Shown here in pieces: positions 52,998 through 61,960 of a stretch of 64,000 bases of DNA. Position numbers and translations under genes: made by a program. The stretch comes from CAZTYW01 sp964617695 (GTDB lineage Bacteria; Chloroflexota; Dehalococcoidia; UBA2247; RBG-13-53-26): NCBI GenBank assembly GCA_964617695.1, contig CAZTYW010000003.1, positions 1 to 64,000 on the forward strand. Reading direction: 5' to 3'. Positions within the stretch are counted from its first letter, which is position 1. Each line of letters begins with the position of its first letter. Below the pieces are notes generated by a model. That model ran no database searches, was not told the origin of the DNA, and saw only the letters and a program-made list of their open reading frames with translations.

Positions 52998-54650
52998 ATG
53001 GGCAGGAAACAGTCATCCCTCACGCGAATGCCGTTGGCTACAGGCTTACGGGATGTCATCGAGTATTTGGAAGACGAGCTTGCTATCATAGACGGAGAGC
53101 ACCGCATAAAGCTTGCCAATCCGGCGGTCGTCCGCAGGCTGCCGCAGGGGGCCTCAACGCCAGTCGGCAGGCTCTGCTATAAGGTGCTTGAGGGGAGGGA
53201 TAGCCCCTGCAGTGCGCCTCTATGGCTGTGTCCGCTTGCCAAAGTCATGAATGCCGGAAAGCCGGCGGTGATTGTCCATCCCAGGAGTACTCCCGGAGAA
53301 GGTGCCACGGCCCGATACGTCAAAATCAGCATGCATCCGCTCAAAGATGAGCACGGTGACGCGTGGGCGGTGGTTGAACTGAGACGAGACGTTACTGCCG
53401 AGAGAGAGCTGGAAGACCAGATCTTGAGACGTCATCACCATCTGTACGCCTTGAGCCGTGTCTCTGGTGCAGTTAGCGAGCTGCGCGACCTCAGGACTGT
53501 TCTCAATGTCTCGCTTGATGCCGTGCTGGAGATCGTCAATGGCGAAATAGGGGGGATACTGCTCTTCGATTCGCGCAACCGAAACCTGCGCTACCGGGTA
53601 TACCGGGGCTTGTCTGCCAGATACGCTGAGAAGATGCGGATGAAGGTGGGGGAAGGGATTGCCGGGAAAGTGGCCGAGACGGGGCAGCCGATTCTGTTGG
53701 AGGACATAGCCGAGGACCAGAGCGTTGCCCATCGTGACCTTGTGAGTACGGAAGGCCTCAAGGGTTTTGCCAGTGTTCCGTTGAAAACGAAGGACAAGGT
53801 TGTGGGGGTGCTGAACGTCGCCAGCCACACACCCGGGCGTCTCACCGGAGATGACCTGTACTTGCTGAACTCGGTTGGCCACCAGATCGGTACTGCAATT
53901 GAACAGGCGAGGCTGTATGACCGTCTGGCCAGGGCGAGCGAAAGATATCGGGTACTGCTTCGCCATGCTCTGACCGCTCAGGAGGAAGAGCGAAAGAGGA
54001 TTGCGCGGGAACTGCATGATGAGACTAGCCAGTCGCTTACCAGCCTCGCACTCAGCTTGCAGGCAATGGTAGGCATGGCGGAATTGAAGGGCATAGATGA
54101 TGCTGAACTTATGGACAGGATGAGGAAGACTCATCGCGACGCGGTCCGTGCCGGCAATGAGATAGTGAAGCTGATGAAGGAGTTGCGCCCCACCTTGTTG
54201 GATGAATTGGGAATGGCTACTTCTATCCGCCGCTATGCCAAAGATACTCTTGAGGCTCAGGGCATCCAGGTGTTTGCGGAGTTCACAGGCGCGGAAGGTC
54301 GCTTCCGGCCGGAAGTGGAGGTAACGCTGTTTCGCGTTGCACAGGGCGTGATAGGCAACATATTGGAGCATTCCGAGGCGAGGAATGCCAGTATCAGGCT
54401 GGAGTGTAATGCCGATGAATGCCTGCTCCGTATCCAGGATGACGGCAAAGGTTTTGACGTCAAGAGACTCACCCGCGTGGACTCCAGGGGCAGGGGCGCG
54501 GGTTTGTTTACCATGAAGGAGAGAGTGAGCCTGGCCGGAGGTTCCTGCCGTGTGGTGTCACGCCCGGGGCAAGGAACCATGGTTGAGGTGAAGATCCCGT
54601 TGCCGGGGGATTCAGGAGATGAGAAAGATACGGGTGCTGATAGTCGATGA
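52998..54650 (+). CDS. NarX/LiaS-type sensor histidine kinase (PAS-GAF-HisKA_3)
   Basis: 550 residues, soluble (no membrane helix). PAS domain about 20-135 with cysteines in RLCYKVLEGRDSPCSAPLWLCPL; such cysteine-bearing PAS domains may bind metal or a cluster (inference). GAF about 145-310. HisKA_3 with ERKRIARELHDETSQSL, where the His is the phosphorylation site, about 340-410. HATPase_c with DDGKGFD and GLFTMKERV. Overlaps the response regulator gene by 32 bases, hence a two-component pair. The next operon is the MetF cluster, a possible target. GGGGGGAG precedes the ATG. Confidence 0.92.
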   Translation: MGRKQSSLTRMPLATGLRDVIEYLEDELAIIDGEHRIKLANPAVVRRLPQGASTPVGRLCYKVLEGRDSPCSAPLWLCPLAKVMNAGKPAVIVHPRSTPGEGATARYVKISMHPLKDEHGDAWAVVELRRDVTAERELEDQILRRHHHLYALSRVSGAVSELRDLRTVLNVSLDAVLEIVNGEIGGILLFDSRNRNLRYRVYRGLSARYAEKMRMKVGEGIAGKVAETGQPILLEDIAEDQSVAHRDLVSTEGLKGFASVPLKTKDKVVGVLNVASHTPGRLTGDDLYLLNSVGHQIGTAIEQARLYDRLARASERYRVLLRHALTAQEEERKRIARELHDETSQSLTSLALSLQAMVGMAELKGIDDAELMDRMRKTHRDAVRAGNEIVKLMKELRPTLLDELGMATSIRRYAKDTLEAQGIQVFAEFTGAEGRFRPEVEVTLFRVAQGVIGNILEHSEARNASIRLECNADECLLRIQDDGKGFDVKRLTRVDSRGRGAGLFTMKERVSLAGGSCRVVSRPGQGTMVEVKIPLPGDSGDEKDTGADSR

Positions 54651-55272
54651 TCATACCCTGGTGCGAGAGGGCATCCGCGCCCTGCTAGCTTTGGCCTCGG
54701 ACGTGGACGTGGTTGGCGAGGCAGAGAACGGGAGGGAGGCCCTGGAGAGAACAAGACAGCTCGCGCCGGATGTGGTGCTCATGGACCTGGCCATGCCTAT
54801 CATGGGCGGACTGGAAGCGACGCGCAGGATACGGAAGGAATTCGCTGGGACGCGAGTCTTGGCGCTAACCCAATATGACGATAGTGAATACGTCGTTCCA
54901 GTAATTGAGGCTGGTGCCCGTGGTTTCATCACCAAAATGGCAGCATTCTCAGAACTCGCCTCGGCCATCCAGGCTGTCTACAACGGTGAATCCTACCTAT
55001 CTCCCTCGGCTGCAGCAGCTCTGGTGGAAGAGTGTCAGCAGAAGACTGACACCTCGGGGGAAAAAGACGCATACCAGCAGCTTACCGACAGGGAACGGGA
55101 GGTTCTCAAGCTGGTTGTCGAGGGATACACTGTCCGGCAAATGGCTGATATGCTGGTCGTAAGTCCCAAGACCGTGGAATGGTACAAGACAAACCTGATG
55201 AAGAAGCTGAAAGTCCACAACAGGATGGACCTCATCAAGTTCGCCATACGAAAAGGCGTCATAACCATATAG
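54619..55272 (+). CDS. NarL/FixJ-family response regulator
   Basis: 217 residues. Receiver with VDDHTLVREG, phospho-site D56 in LMDLAMP, and Lys in GFITKMA. LuxR-type HTH about 148-210 (LTDREREVLKLVVEGYTVRQMAD, VSPKTVEWYKTNLMKKL). Cognate to the overlapping kinase. The receiver is clearly related to the second receiver of the protein at 59241-60038. Confidence 0.95.
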   Translation: MRKIRVLIVDDHTLVREGIRALLALASDVDVVGEAENGREALERTRQLAPDVVLMDLAMPIMGGLEATRRIRKEFAGTRVLALTQYDDSEYVVPVIEAGARGFITKMAAFSELASAIQAVYNGESYLSPSAAAALVEECQQKTDTSGEKDAYQQLTDREREVLKLVVEGYTVRQMADMLVVSPKTVEWYKTNLMKKLKVHNRMDLIKFAIRKGVITI

Positions 55273-55479
55273 AGACGGCAAGCGGACCTCCTCCGGGTCT
55301 CACCGACAAGCGCTTTGTATCTCCCCGTGGCTACCTGTTTGCCAAAGTCAGGGGATTTCCCTGGTGCGAATTCCAGAGAAAAGGCCAGAGTTTTCCAGGG
55401 GATTTCCCATTGATTTGCCACGACGCCCAGCTATCATAGGCTCAGGAGTGAGTTCCTTTTGAACATCCAAGGAGGCCTG

Positions 55480-57606
55480 ATGTTTTCGTCCGGTACTGAG
55501 CCTGTGTGGAACCTTCAGGATGATCCGCCCAGAAGACCTTCTACTGACCGCAGCTTCATACCGCCCTGTCAAGCCGCCTGTCCGCTGCACATGGACATCA
55601 GAGAGTACGTTGATCTGACCGCTCAAGGCAGGATTATGGAGGCGCTGCAGGTTATCAGGGGCGGTAACCCCTTTCCCTCGATCTGCGCCCATGTGTGTAC
55701 CCATCCGTGTGAGGAGGCCTGCAGGCGCGGTCAGGTTGACAAGCCGGTTGCCATTCGGGCTTTGAAGAGGTTCGCAGTCGAGTTTGGCGGCGACAGGATG
55801 ATCCAGTCGGAGGCCGAGACCACCCATCCGGAAAGGGTGGCAATAGTTGGCTCTGGCCCGGCAGGACTCGCATGTGCCTATTACCTGAGAAAGCTTGGCT
55901 ATCCCGTGACCATCTTCGAGGCTCACTCGGAACTGGGCGGTATGCTGCGGGTGGGGATTCCTCAGTACCGTCTTCCTCGGGATGTGCTGGAGACCGAAGT
56001 AAGCAGGCTGACTCAGGCGGGTGTTGAGATCAGGACGAATACTCGAGTTGTGTCACTGGACCTCCTGTTCGAGATGGGCTACAAAAGCGTTTTCGTGACC
56101 ATCGGTGCGCATCAGGGACTCAGGATGGGAGTAGAGGGAGAAGACAGCCCGGGAGTGTTGGACGGAGCTACTTTTCTTCGTGAAGTGAATCTGGGCCTGA
56201 AGCCGTCGTTGGGAGACAGGGTGGCTGTGGTTGGTGGAGGAAATGTAGCTATAGACGCGGCCCGCACTGCGCTCCGGCTGGGTGCGAGCCAGGTCAGCAT
56301 CCTGTACCGGCGGAGCCGGGCAGAAATGCCAGCGGATGATCTCGAAGTGGAGCAGGCTGTTGAGGAAGGAGCGGGCATCGTATTCCTGGTGGCACCTAGC
56401 AAGGTCAGGAGGAAGGATGGGCACCTGGTTGTTACCTGTGTCCGGATGGAACTCGGAGAACCCGATGCTAGCGGCAGGCGAAGGCCCGCGCCCGTCGAGG
56501 GCAGCGAATTTGCGCAGGAGTTTGACACCTTGATTACAGCCATCGGGCAGGCGCCTGAAACGCCTGCTGGTTTTGGCGTCCGCTTGGGCAAGGGCAGCAC
56601 TGTCCAGGTTGACCCGGTCACACTCACAACCAACAGGGTCGGGGTCTTCGCGGGGGGCGATGCAGTCACCGGGCCGGCAACGGTGGTCCAGGCGCTGGCG
56701 GCTGGCAGGCTGGCCGCTTCCCGAATTGACGACTACCTGCAACACAGGTACCCGCTGGACAAGGTAGGAATCAGGGAGAGTCTGGAAGGCGATCTGCTTC
56801 CTGCAACAGTGGAGGTCATAAGGAAGACTGGCCGACTTGAACCGTGTGTCCTGCCGGCCGAAAGGCGCACGAAAGACTTCAGTCCTATTGAGCTTGTCTA
56901 TGACTGGGAGAGTGCTATTAGCGAGGCGAGAAGGTGTCTCAGGTGCGGAGTTGGCGCGGAGATTCTGTTTCGCGACAAGTGCGCTACTTGCCTGATGTGC
57001 TTGAGAGTTTGCCCATACCATGTACCGCGCCTGGATGATAGCGGCGCTATCGACATACCTGCTGATCAGTGCCAGGCGTGTGGTGTTTGCGTCGTCGAAT
57101 GTCCGGCCAGAGCCATAGCGTTACGCAGACCTTATGACCGCCGACATATAGCCGAAGAACTCGATCATGTCCTGAAAGCGGCGGCACAGTCGAGTGTCAA
57201 GCCTCTGGTGATCGGCTTCTGTTGCCAGTACGGGCTTCTTGGCACCGGTGCCCTGGCAGGCCTGTGGAGAGGGGCCAGGGCGGGCATCTGGCTGGTTCCC
57301 GTGCTCTGCACCGCGAAGGTCGAGGCCAATCACATCCTGCGTGCTTTCGAGATCGGCGCCGAAGGAGTCTTCATCGCAGGTTGTGGGGAGCAGTGTGCCA
57401 GGCAAGACACCGACTTCTGGGTCGGCCAACAGGTTGAAAAGGCTAGAAGGGTGCTGTCCCAGATCGGACTTGAGCCGCAGCGTCTCAGGGCCTTCATCGC
57501 CGACGGTGGCGACAGTGCAGATCCTGCCAAGCAGTTGGACGATTTTGTCGAGCAGATAGGTGCGCTTTATCTGGCATCCGTGGTTATAGAGGAGGTGCGA
57601 AGGTGA
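55480..57606 (+). CDS. GltD/NfnB-like flavoprotein fused to 2[4Fe-4S] ferredoxin and MvhD domain
   Basis: 708 residues from ATG 55480 (AAGGAGG 5 bases upstream). Order: N-terminal cysteine-rich domain (C30, C34, C69, C73, C77, C81) as in GltD; FAD site VGSGPAGLACAYYLRKLG (about 123-140) and NAD(P) site VVGGGNVAIDAART (about 250-263); CLRCG (486-490); two [4Fe-4S] motifs (C501-C504-C507-C511P, C531-C534-C537-C541P); C-terminal MvhD/FlpD domain (575-693) with GFCCQYG, LCTAKVEANHILRAF and GCGEQCA. It could link NAD(P)H and ferredoxin to the MetV/MetF proteins encoded directly downstream (GTGA overlap). Confidence 0.9.
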   Translation: MFSSGTEPVWNLQDDPPRRPSTDRSFIPPCQAACPLHMDIREYVDLTAQGRIMEALQVIRGGNPFPSICAHVCTHPCEEACRRGQVDKPVAIRALKRFAVEFGGDRMIQSEAETTHPERVAIVGSGPAGLACAYYLRKLGYPVTIFEAHSELGGMLRVGIPQYRLPRDVLETEVSRLTQAGVEIRTNTRVVSLDLLFEMGYKSVFVTIGAHQGLRMGVEGEDSPGVLDGATFLREVNLGLKPSLGDRVAVVGGGNVAIDAARTALRLGASQVSILYRRSRAEMPADDLEVEQAVEEGAGIVFLVAPSKVRRKDGHLVVTCVRMELGEPDASGRRRPAPVEGSEFAQEFDTLITAIGQAPETPAGFGVRLGKGSTVQVDPVTLTTNRVGVFAGGDAVTGPATVVQALAAGRLAASRIDDYLQHRYPLDKVGIRESLEGDLLPATVEVIRKTGRLEPCVLPAERRTKDFSPIELVYDWESAISEARRCLRCGVGAEILFRDKCATCLMCLRVCPYHVPRLDDSGAIDIPADQCQACGVCVVECPARAIALRRPYDRRHIAEELDHVLKAAAQSSVKPLVIGFCCQYGLLGTGALAGLWRGARAGIWLVPVLCTAKVEANHILRAFEIGAEGVFIAGCGEQCARQDTDFWVGQQVEKARRVLSQIGLEPQRLRAFIADGGDSADPAKQLDDFVEQIGALYLASVVIEEVRR

Positions 57607-58286
57607 TCGTTGCAGAGCAGAAGAACCTGGACGAAATAGTGGCAATGATTCGTCCTTACAACAGGGTGTTGATCCTCGGTTGTGGTACCTGCGTGACGGT
57701 CTGCGGTGCTGGGGGCGAGCGTGAGGTTTCTTTTCTCCACGACGCACTGAGGGTGGCGCAGTCGAGAAACGGGGACGCGGATCACAGCTTTGTGGAATAC
57801 ACAGTGAGAAGGCAGTGTGACGCCGAATTCCTGGATGCACTCGCCGAGAGGGTCGAGGATGCAGACGCCATTCTGTCGTTGGGCTGCGGAATCGGGGTAC
57901 AGGCTGTGGCCGAACGTTTTCCGGACGTGCCTGCGTTGCCCGGTGTCAATACCTTCTTCATGGGCATGCCCAAGGAGTGGGGAGTCTGGGATGAGCGATG
58001 CGCCGCCTGCGGCGATTGCCGGTTGGGGGAGACCGCTGGCATCTGTCCCATTACCCGGTGCACCAAAGCGATACTCAATGGTCCATGCGCCGGCACCAAG
58101 AATGGCAAGTGTGAGGCCAGCAAAGACATGGATTGCGCCTGGGTTCTGATCTACAAGCGCCTGGAGCATCTCGGGCAGCTTGAGAACATGCGGCGCTATT
58201 ACCCTCCGAGAAACTTCAGGGTGATTCCGAGACCGAAACGGATTCTGAGCAAGGTCACCATCGGCTCAGGAGGGGACAATGAGTAA
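57603..58286 (+). CDS. metV: MetV, methylene-tetrahydrofolate reductase C-terminal-domain protein
   Basis: 227 residues, GTG start overlapping the previous stop. LILGCGTCVTVCGAGG and LSLGCGIGVQ with a cysteine-rich region (ERCAACGDCRLGETAGICPITRC, then GPCAGTKNGKCE) typical of the MTHFR_C/MetV zinc or [4Fe-4S] subunit found with MetF in acetogens. Expected to relay electrons from the upstream fusion to MetF. Overlaps metF by 8 bases. Confidence 0.92.
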   Translation: MIVAEQKNLDEIVAMIRPYNRVLILGCGTCVTVCGAGGEREVSFLHDALRVAQSRNGDADHSFVEYTVRRQCDAEFLDALAERVEDADAILSLGCGIGVQAVAERFPDVPALPGVNTFFMGMPKEWGVWDERCAACGDCRLGETAGICPITRCTKAILNGPCAGTKNGKCEASKDMDCAWVLIYKRLEHLGQLENMRRYYPPRNFRVIPRPKRILSKVTIGSGGDNE

Positions 58287-59181
58287 CTCGCCGTTTGAAG
58301 AGAAACTCCAGTCCGGTGAATTCCTGGTGACAACAGAGATAGGGCCTCCCAAAGGCGCCGATGTGTCGGAGATGGTACATCACATAGACCTGCTGAAGGA
58401 CAAAGTTGATGCCATCAACATTACTGACCACCAGAGCTCCGTGATGCGGTTTCCCTCTATCGGAGGCTGTCTGCTGGTGAAAGAACTGGGTGGTGAGCCC
58501 GTACTACAGGTGACGTGTCGTGATCGCAACCGCCTGGCCATCCAGGCAGAGTTGCTTTTTGCTTACTCTCGGGGCATAACAAACGTCCTCTGCCTTACCG
58601 GGGACTCCATAGATGTGGGTGACCACAAGGAGGCAAAGCCTGTATTCGACCTGGACTCCGTGCAGCTACTGAAGATTGCCAGGACGTTGGAATCGGGGAC
58701 CGATATGGCTGGAAACGAGCTCAAGGGTGCCCCTGCATTCTGCCTCGGTGCCTCGGTGCATCCAGGGGCGGACTTCATCGAACCACAGCTCCTCAAGTTT
58801 GACAAGAAAGTTGCCGCCGGAGCGCAGTTCTTCCAGACCCAGGGGGTGTTTGACCTCGGGAGCCTTCGTCGCTTCATGCAGTACGCCTGCCAGTTCGACA
58901 TCAGGGTGTTGGCCGGCATTATCGTGATGGCATCGGCCAGAATGGCTCGCTATATGAATGACAACGTTCCGGGAATAATTGTGCCGCAGTCCACCATTGA
59001 AGAGCTTGCTGCTGCAGAGAAGGGCAAGGGACTCCAGAAAGGTGTTGAGGTTGCTGCCCGGTTGATAAGGACAATCAAGGAAGAGAAGATTTGCCACGGT
59101 GTACATATCATGGCCGTAGGCAACGAAAAAGTTGTGCCTGACATTCTGGAAGCAGCCGAACTGATCACGCTGCATGCCTGA
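58279..59181 (+). CDS. metF: 5,10-methylenetetrahydrofolate reductase
   Basis: 300 residues, TIM barrel. FLVTTEIGPPKGAD with catalytic Glu, INITDHQSS, TCRDRNRLAIQAELL, NVLCLTGD and FFQTQGVFD are MetF hallmarks. It lacks the FAD/NAD-binding extras of a self-sufficient eukaryotic enzyme, so reducing power comes from partners: MetV and, here, the flavin-FeS-MvhD fusion. Methyl branch of the Wood-Ljungdahl pathway or methionine synthesis. Confidence 0.94.
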   Translation: MSNSPFEEKLQSGEFLVTTEIGPPKGADVSEMVHHIDLLKDKVDAINITDHQSSVMRFPSIGGCLLVKELGGEPVLQVTCRDRNRLAIQAELLFAYSRGITNVLCLTGDSIDVGDHKEAKPVFDLDSVQLLKIARTLESGTDMAGNELKGAPAFCLGASVHPGADFIEPQLLKFDKKVAAGAQFFQTQGVFDLGSLRRFMQYACQFDIRVLAGIIVMASARMARYMNDNVPGIIVPQSTIEELAAAEKGKGLQKGVEVAARLIRTIKEEKICHGVHIMAVGNEKVVPDILEAAELITLHA

Positions 59182-59240
59182 AGTGTCACTCGATGGAGTG
59201 TTTAGTGGGCCAGTCAAATCGAACCAGGGAGGTGAGGCAA

Positions 59241-60038
59241 ATGGCAAAGCTTGAGAGGATTATGATAGTGGATGACGAGCCTGATTTCGTGGAAGCTTTT
59301 CGCAGGACTCTGGAGGCCAAATCTTATCGGGTTATCACTGCATCCAACAAGGCGCAGGCTCAGGAGATGATGAGATTGGGGCCCGATCTGGTTGTCCTGG
59401 GTACGATGACTCCGGCGGGACAGGCATTCGCGCTGCACCAGTGGCTGAAGCAGCATCCCCGGCACAAGGACGTACCATTCATGGTCATCGACGCTCGGTA
59501 CGAGGAAAGGTCCCTCAAGGGATGGAGGAAGTTTGAAGGGATGCAGCTCGAAGCCGATGAGTATGTGTCCAAGCCGATCGAACCATCTTCACTCGTGCCG
59601 CGTATTCGAGTCCTGTTGGAGCAGGCGTCCAGAATGATAAGAGTGCTTGTGGCAGATGACCACACTATGGTCAGGGATGGCATAGCTGCGGTCCTGGCGT
59701 TGCACAGAGACATGAATGTAGTTGGCGAAGCCGTCGATGGGCGAGATGCTGTCGAGAAGGCGTTGCGGCTTTTGCCGAATGTGGCGTTGATAGACATAGT
59801 CATGCCGGTTATGAGTGGCCTGGAGGCAACCAAACAGATCAGTAAGGAATGCCCGGAGACGAGGGTAGTGATTTTGACGCAGTACGACGAGGAAGAGAAC
59901 ATGCTCGTTGCCAGGCACTCGGGTGCATACGGCTTCATTCCCAAGAGGGCGGCTGGTGTAGAGCTTGTGGCCGGGATAAGGTCGGTTTGCGCCGGGAAGT
60001 ACTTTCCGGCGTCGTTCGCCGAGCTGAGTGTCAACTAA
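59241..60038 (+). CDS. Double-receiver protein without output domain; first receiver has lost its phospho-Asp
   Basis: 265 residues from ATG 59241 (GGGAGGTGAGG upstream). REC1 (about 5-128) keeps the acidic pair (MIVDDEP) and K111-P, but the acceptor position is Gly54 (LVVLGTMTP). REC2 (about 132-260) is intact: D185 in LIDIVMP, LTQYDEE and K235. No DNA-binding domain. REC2 resembles the NarL-type regulator at 54619, so phosphate sharing or competition with that kinase is plausible. Follows metF by 59 bases, with a small hairpin (59187-59200) between. Confidence 0.88.
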   Translation: MAKLERIMIVDDEPDFVEAFRRTLEAKSYRVITASNKAQAQEMMRLGPDLVVLGTMTPAGQAFALHQWLKQHPRHKDVPFMVIDARYEERSLKGWRKFEGMQLEADEYVSKPIEPSSLVPRIRVLLEQASRMIRVLVADDHTMVRDGIAAVLALHRDMNVVGEAVDGRDAVEKALRLLPNVALIDIVMPVMSGLEATKQISKECPETRVVILTQYDEEENMLVARHSGAYGFIPKRAAGVELVAGIRSVCAGKYFPASFAELSVN

Positions 60039-60497
60039 AGACCGGCTTGGGGCGTCAGCCTTGCCAAAGCTGAGGCAGGCTGTGCCATCCGAAAGTCGAC
60101 CAGGTCCCCAAGGCAGGGTCTTGCCCTGGATCTGGAGGGGTTGACAAGTATCTTCGGTAATGATATAAGCTCATACATCAGTGTCCTGCACACTGCACAC
60201 TGGCACCAGGGGCTTTGCACCCCGGTCCCTGGCGGGTGGGGCGATGGCTGAACTGCTCTTGCTGAGGGGGTGGAGTGACGAGTCGTAGCAGCTTCCACAT
60301 TTCTGACTGCCTCTCTTAGTTACTGTCTTCCTTGTGGTGTAGTGGTGGGGCGGAAGGACTTCCTCTGGCGACTGCTCAAGAAGGTTTGCACAACCGATTC
60401 CGCCTTTGCCTTTGTCGCTCCATAGGAGAGGCACCTTCACCGTGTCGAATTCGATTCTCCGCTCCTCAGGACTTTGATCACGCGTTGGGTGCAGCAG
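60039..60497. other. Long leader before the acyltransferase gene
   Basis: 459 bases. Promoter at 60141-60169, then about 320 transcribed bases before the acyltransferase start. Contains nested GC-rich pairing (AGGGG with CCCC, 60209-60224) and a 14-codon frame at 60244 behind GGTGGGG. No known riboswitch pattern recognised. Confidence 0.45.
60141..60169 (+). promoter_or_regulatory. Strong sigma-70 promoter with extended -10
   Basis: TTGACA (60141-60146), 17 bases, TATAAG (60164-60169), preceded by TGa. Reads toward the acyltransferase and DUF362 genes. Confidence 0.65.
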
Positions 60498-61880
60498 ATG
60501 TCCAGGTCAGGCGCAACGGTACGTTTCAACTGCGTTGACAAGTCGTTGCTGGCTCTTGACTGCAGTAAAGCCCGCATGGTGTTCCACTTGATACTGACCG
60601 TCGAGGGGCAGGTGGATGTGCCCAGGCTGAGCCAGGCACTCATCTCTGTGTTGCGTCGTCATCCCGGAATGCGAGCAACCGTGTGCCGCGGGCGTTTCAG
60701 GTGTTTCCGCCGGGTACGGGAACCGTGTGAGAATGAGACCTTGAATGTGCTGGACCTGGGTGAGTCTCGAAAGCCGGACAATCTCGACTGCGTTGACGTC
60801 GACTCCCGGTATGAGGAATGCCTCTACGAATGGATGAACCGTCCCCTGGACATCGAACGGGAATTCCCCCTCAGGGTTCTGCTGTTGAGAAGAAGTGCCT
60901 CTGAGTGTACCCTGGTTTTCACCTTCCACCACACATCGGCCGACGGACTTCGTGCACTGGGGTTTGTCAGGGAGGTCGTTGAGTCATACAATGGGGAGAT
61001 TCGCGGAGACACTCAGTCCGCAGATGATCCTCGCATGTTCCAGCGCGGGGACGAACTGTTCCAGTTGGCGCAGGCCCAAAGGCCGCGGGTCAGGCACTAT
61101 TATCTGAAAATCGTATCCAGCCTGTTCCATCGGTTTTTCGTGGCACCTTTCTCGCCCCCGGCAAGGATTGTGCACGACAGATCGGGAGATTCTGAGGACA
61201 TTTACTTTTGTTCAGCAACTCTCAAGCCGGCTGAACTTGGCCGGATCAAAGCGGAGGCAGAATCCGTTGGTGTTAGCGTGAATGACTTTTTGGTGGCGGC
61301 CTGCTTTGGAGCCGTCGAGAAATGGAATGCATCATGCGGAAGAAGGTGCAACAGGATCAGCGTAATGGTGCCGGTAGATACCAGGCCCAAGGGGTACCGG
61401 CGTGTCGTTTCCAATCAAGTGTCCTTCATTTCGGTATCAACCAGACCCAGGGACAGGGTTGAGGCAGCGGTGCTACTGAGGAATGTGAGCACAAAAATCA
61501 AGCACGCCGCCAGGCAGAGAACTGCCTTCGGCATAATCTACTTCGTGTATGCGTGTTCTCGTCTTCCGCTGCCGATAATGACATCCATAGCCAGGTTCTT
61601 TATACTTACACGCGTCTATTTGGATACAGTTCTGCTCACCAACGTCGGCGTAATATGGCCGAGAGCGTCCGGTGCTGATGGAGGAGAGAGCAGAATGGGA
61701 AACGCCAGGATAGTGGACTTTCGTGCCACCGCCCCCGTGGTAACCCCAATGGGGATGAGCTTGTACACCGGGACGTACAACGAGCGGGTTGGCATTACCC
61801 TTGCCTACAAGACCGCCCTGTTCTCCAGAAACAAGGCTGAGACATTCATGAGCCGGTACCTGGATGAGATAAAGGGCTAG
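60498..61880 (+). CDS. Condensation / wax-ester-synthase-fold acyltransferase
   Basis: 460 residues from ATG 60498; a TTG at 60474 is open and neither has a strong ribosome site. Catalytic HHxxxDG motif is FHHTSADGLRALG (about residues 144-150), with the second-domain VMVPVDTRP and VSNQVSFISV segments. It is the WS/DGAT, PapA and NRPS-condensation superfamily of CoA-dependent acyltransferases. No carrier protein or NRPS is nearby, so a stand-alone lipid or polyketide ester synthase is more likely. Followed by a DUF362 gene 80 bases later. Confidence 0.8.
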   Translation: MSRSGATVRFNCVDKSLLALDCSKARMVFHLILTVEGQVDVPRLSQALISVLRRHPGMRATVCRGRFRCFRRVREPCENETLNVLDLGESRKPDNLDCVDVDSRYEECLYEWMNRPLDIEREFPLRVLLLRRSASECTLVFTFHHTSADGLRALGFVREVVESYNGEIRGDTQSADDPRMFQRGDELFQLAQAQRPRVRHYYLKIVSSLFHRFFVAPFSPPARIVHDRSGDSEDIYFCSATLKPAELGRIKAEAESVGVSVNDFLVAACFGAVEKWNASCGRRCNRISVMVPVDTRPKGYRRVVSNQVSFISVSTRPRDRVEAAVLLRNVSTKIKHAARQRTAFGIIYFVYACSRLPLPIMTSIARFFILTRVYLDTVLLTNVGVIWPRASGADGGESRMGNARIVDFRATAPVVTPMGMSLYTGTYNERVGITLAYKTALFSRNKAETFMSRYLDEIKG

Positions 61881-61960
61881 AAGGTCGGCTCGGGGTGGCC
61901 TGGCCGACGCTCGGATGATAGCGTGGGGAGCAATGAACTCACCAGAGTAAAGGAAATGTT

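Noticed and set aside
60244..60288. 14-codon ORF in the acyltransferase leader (possible leader peptide)
   Set aside because: A ribosome-site-like GGTGGGG is present, but there is no run of regulatory codons and no downstream terminator/antiterminator pair that I can define.
61884..61908. GTCGGC...GCCGAC hairpin after the acyltransferase
   Set aside because: 13-base loop, no T-run, and the DUF362 gene follows on the same strand.
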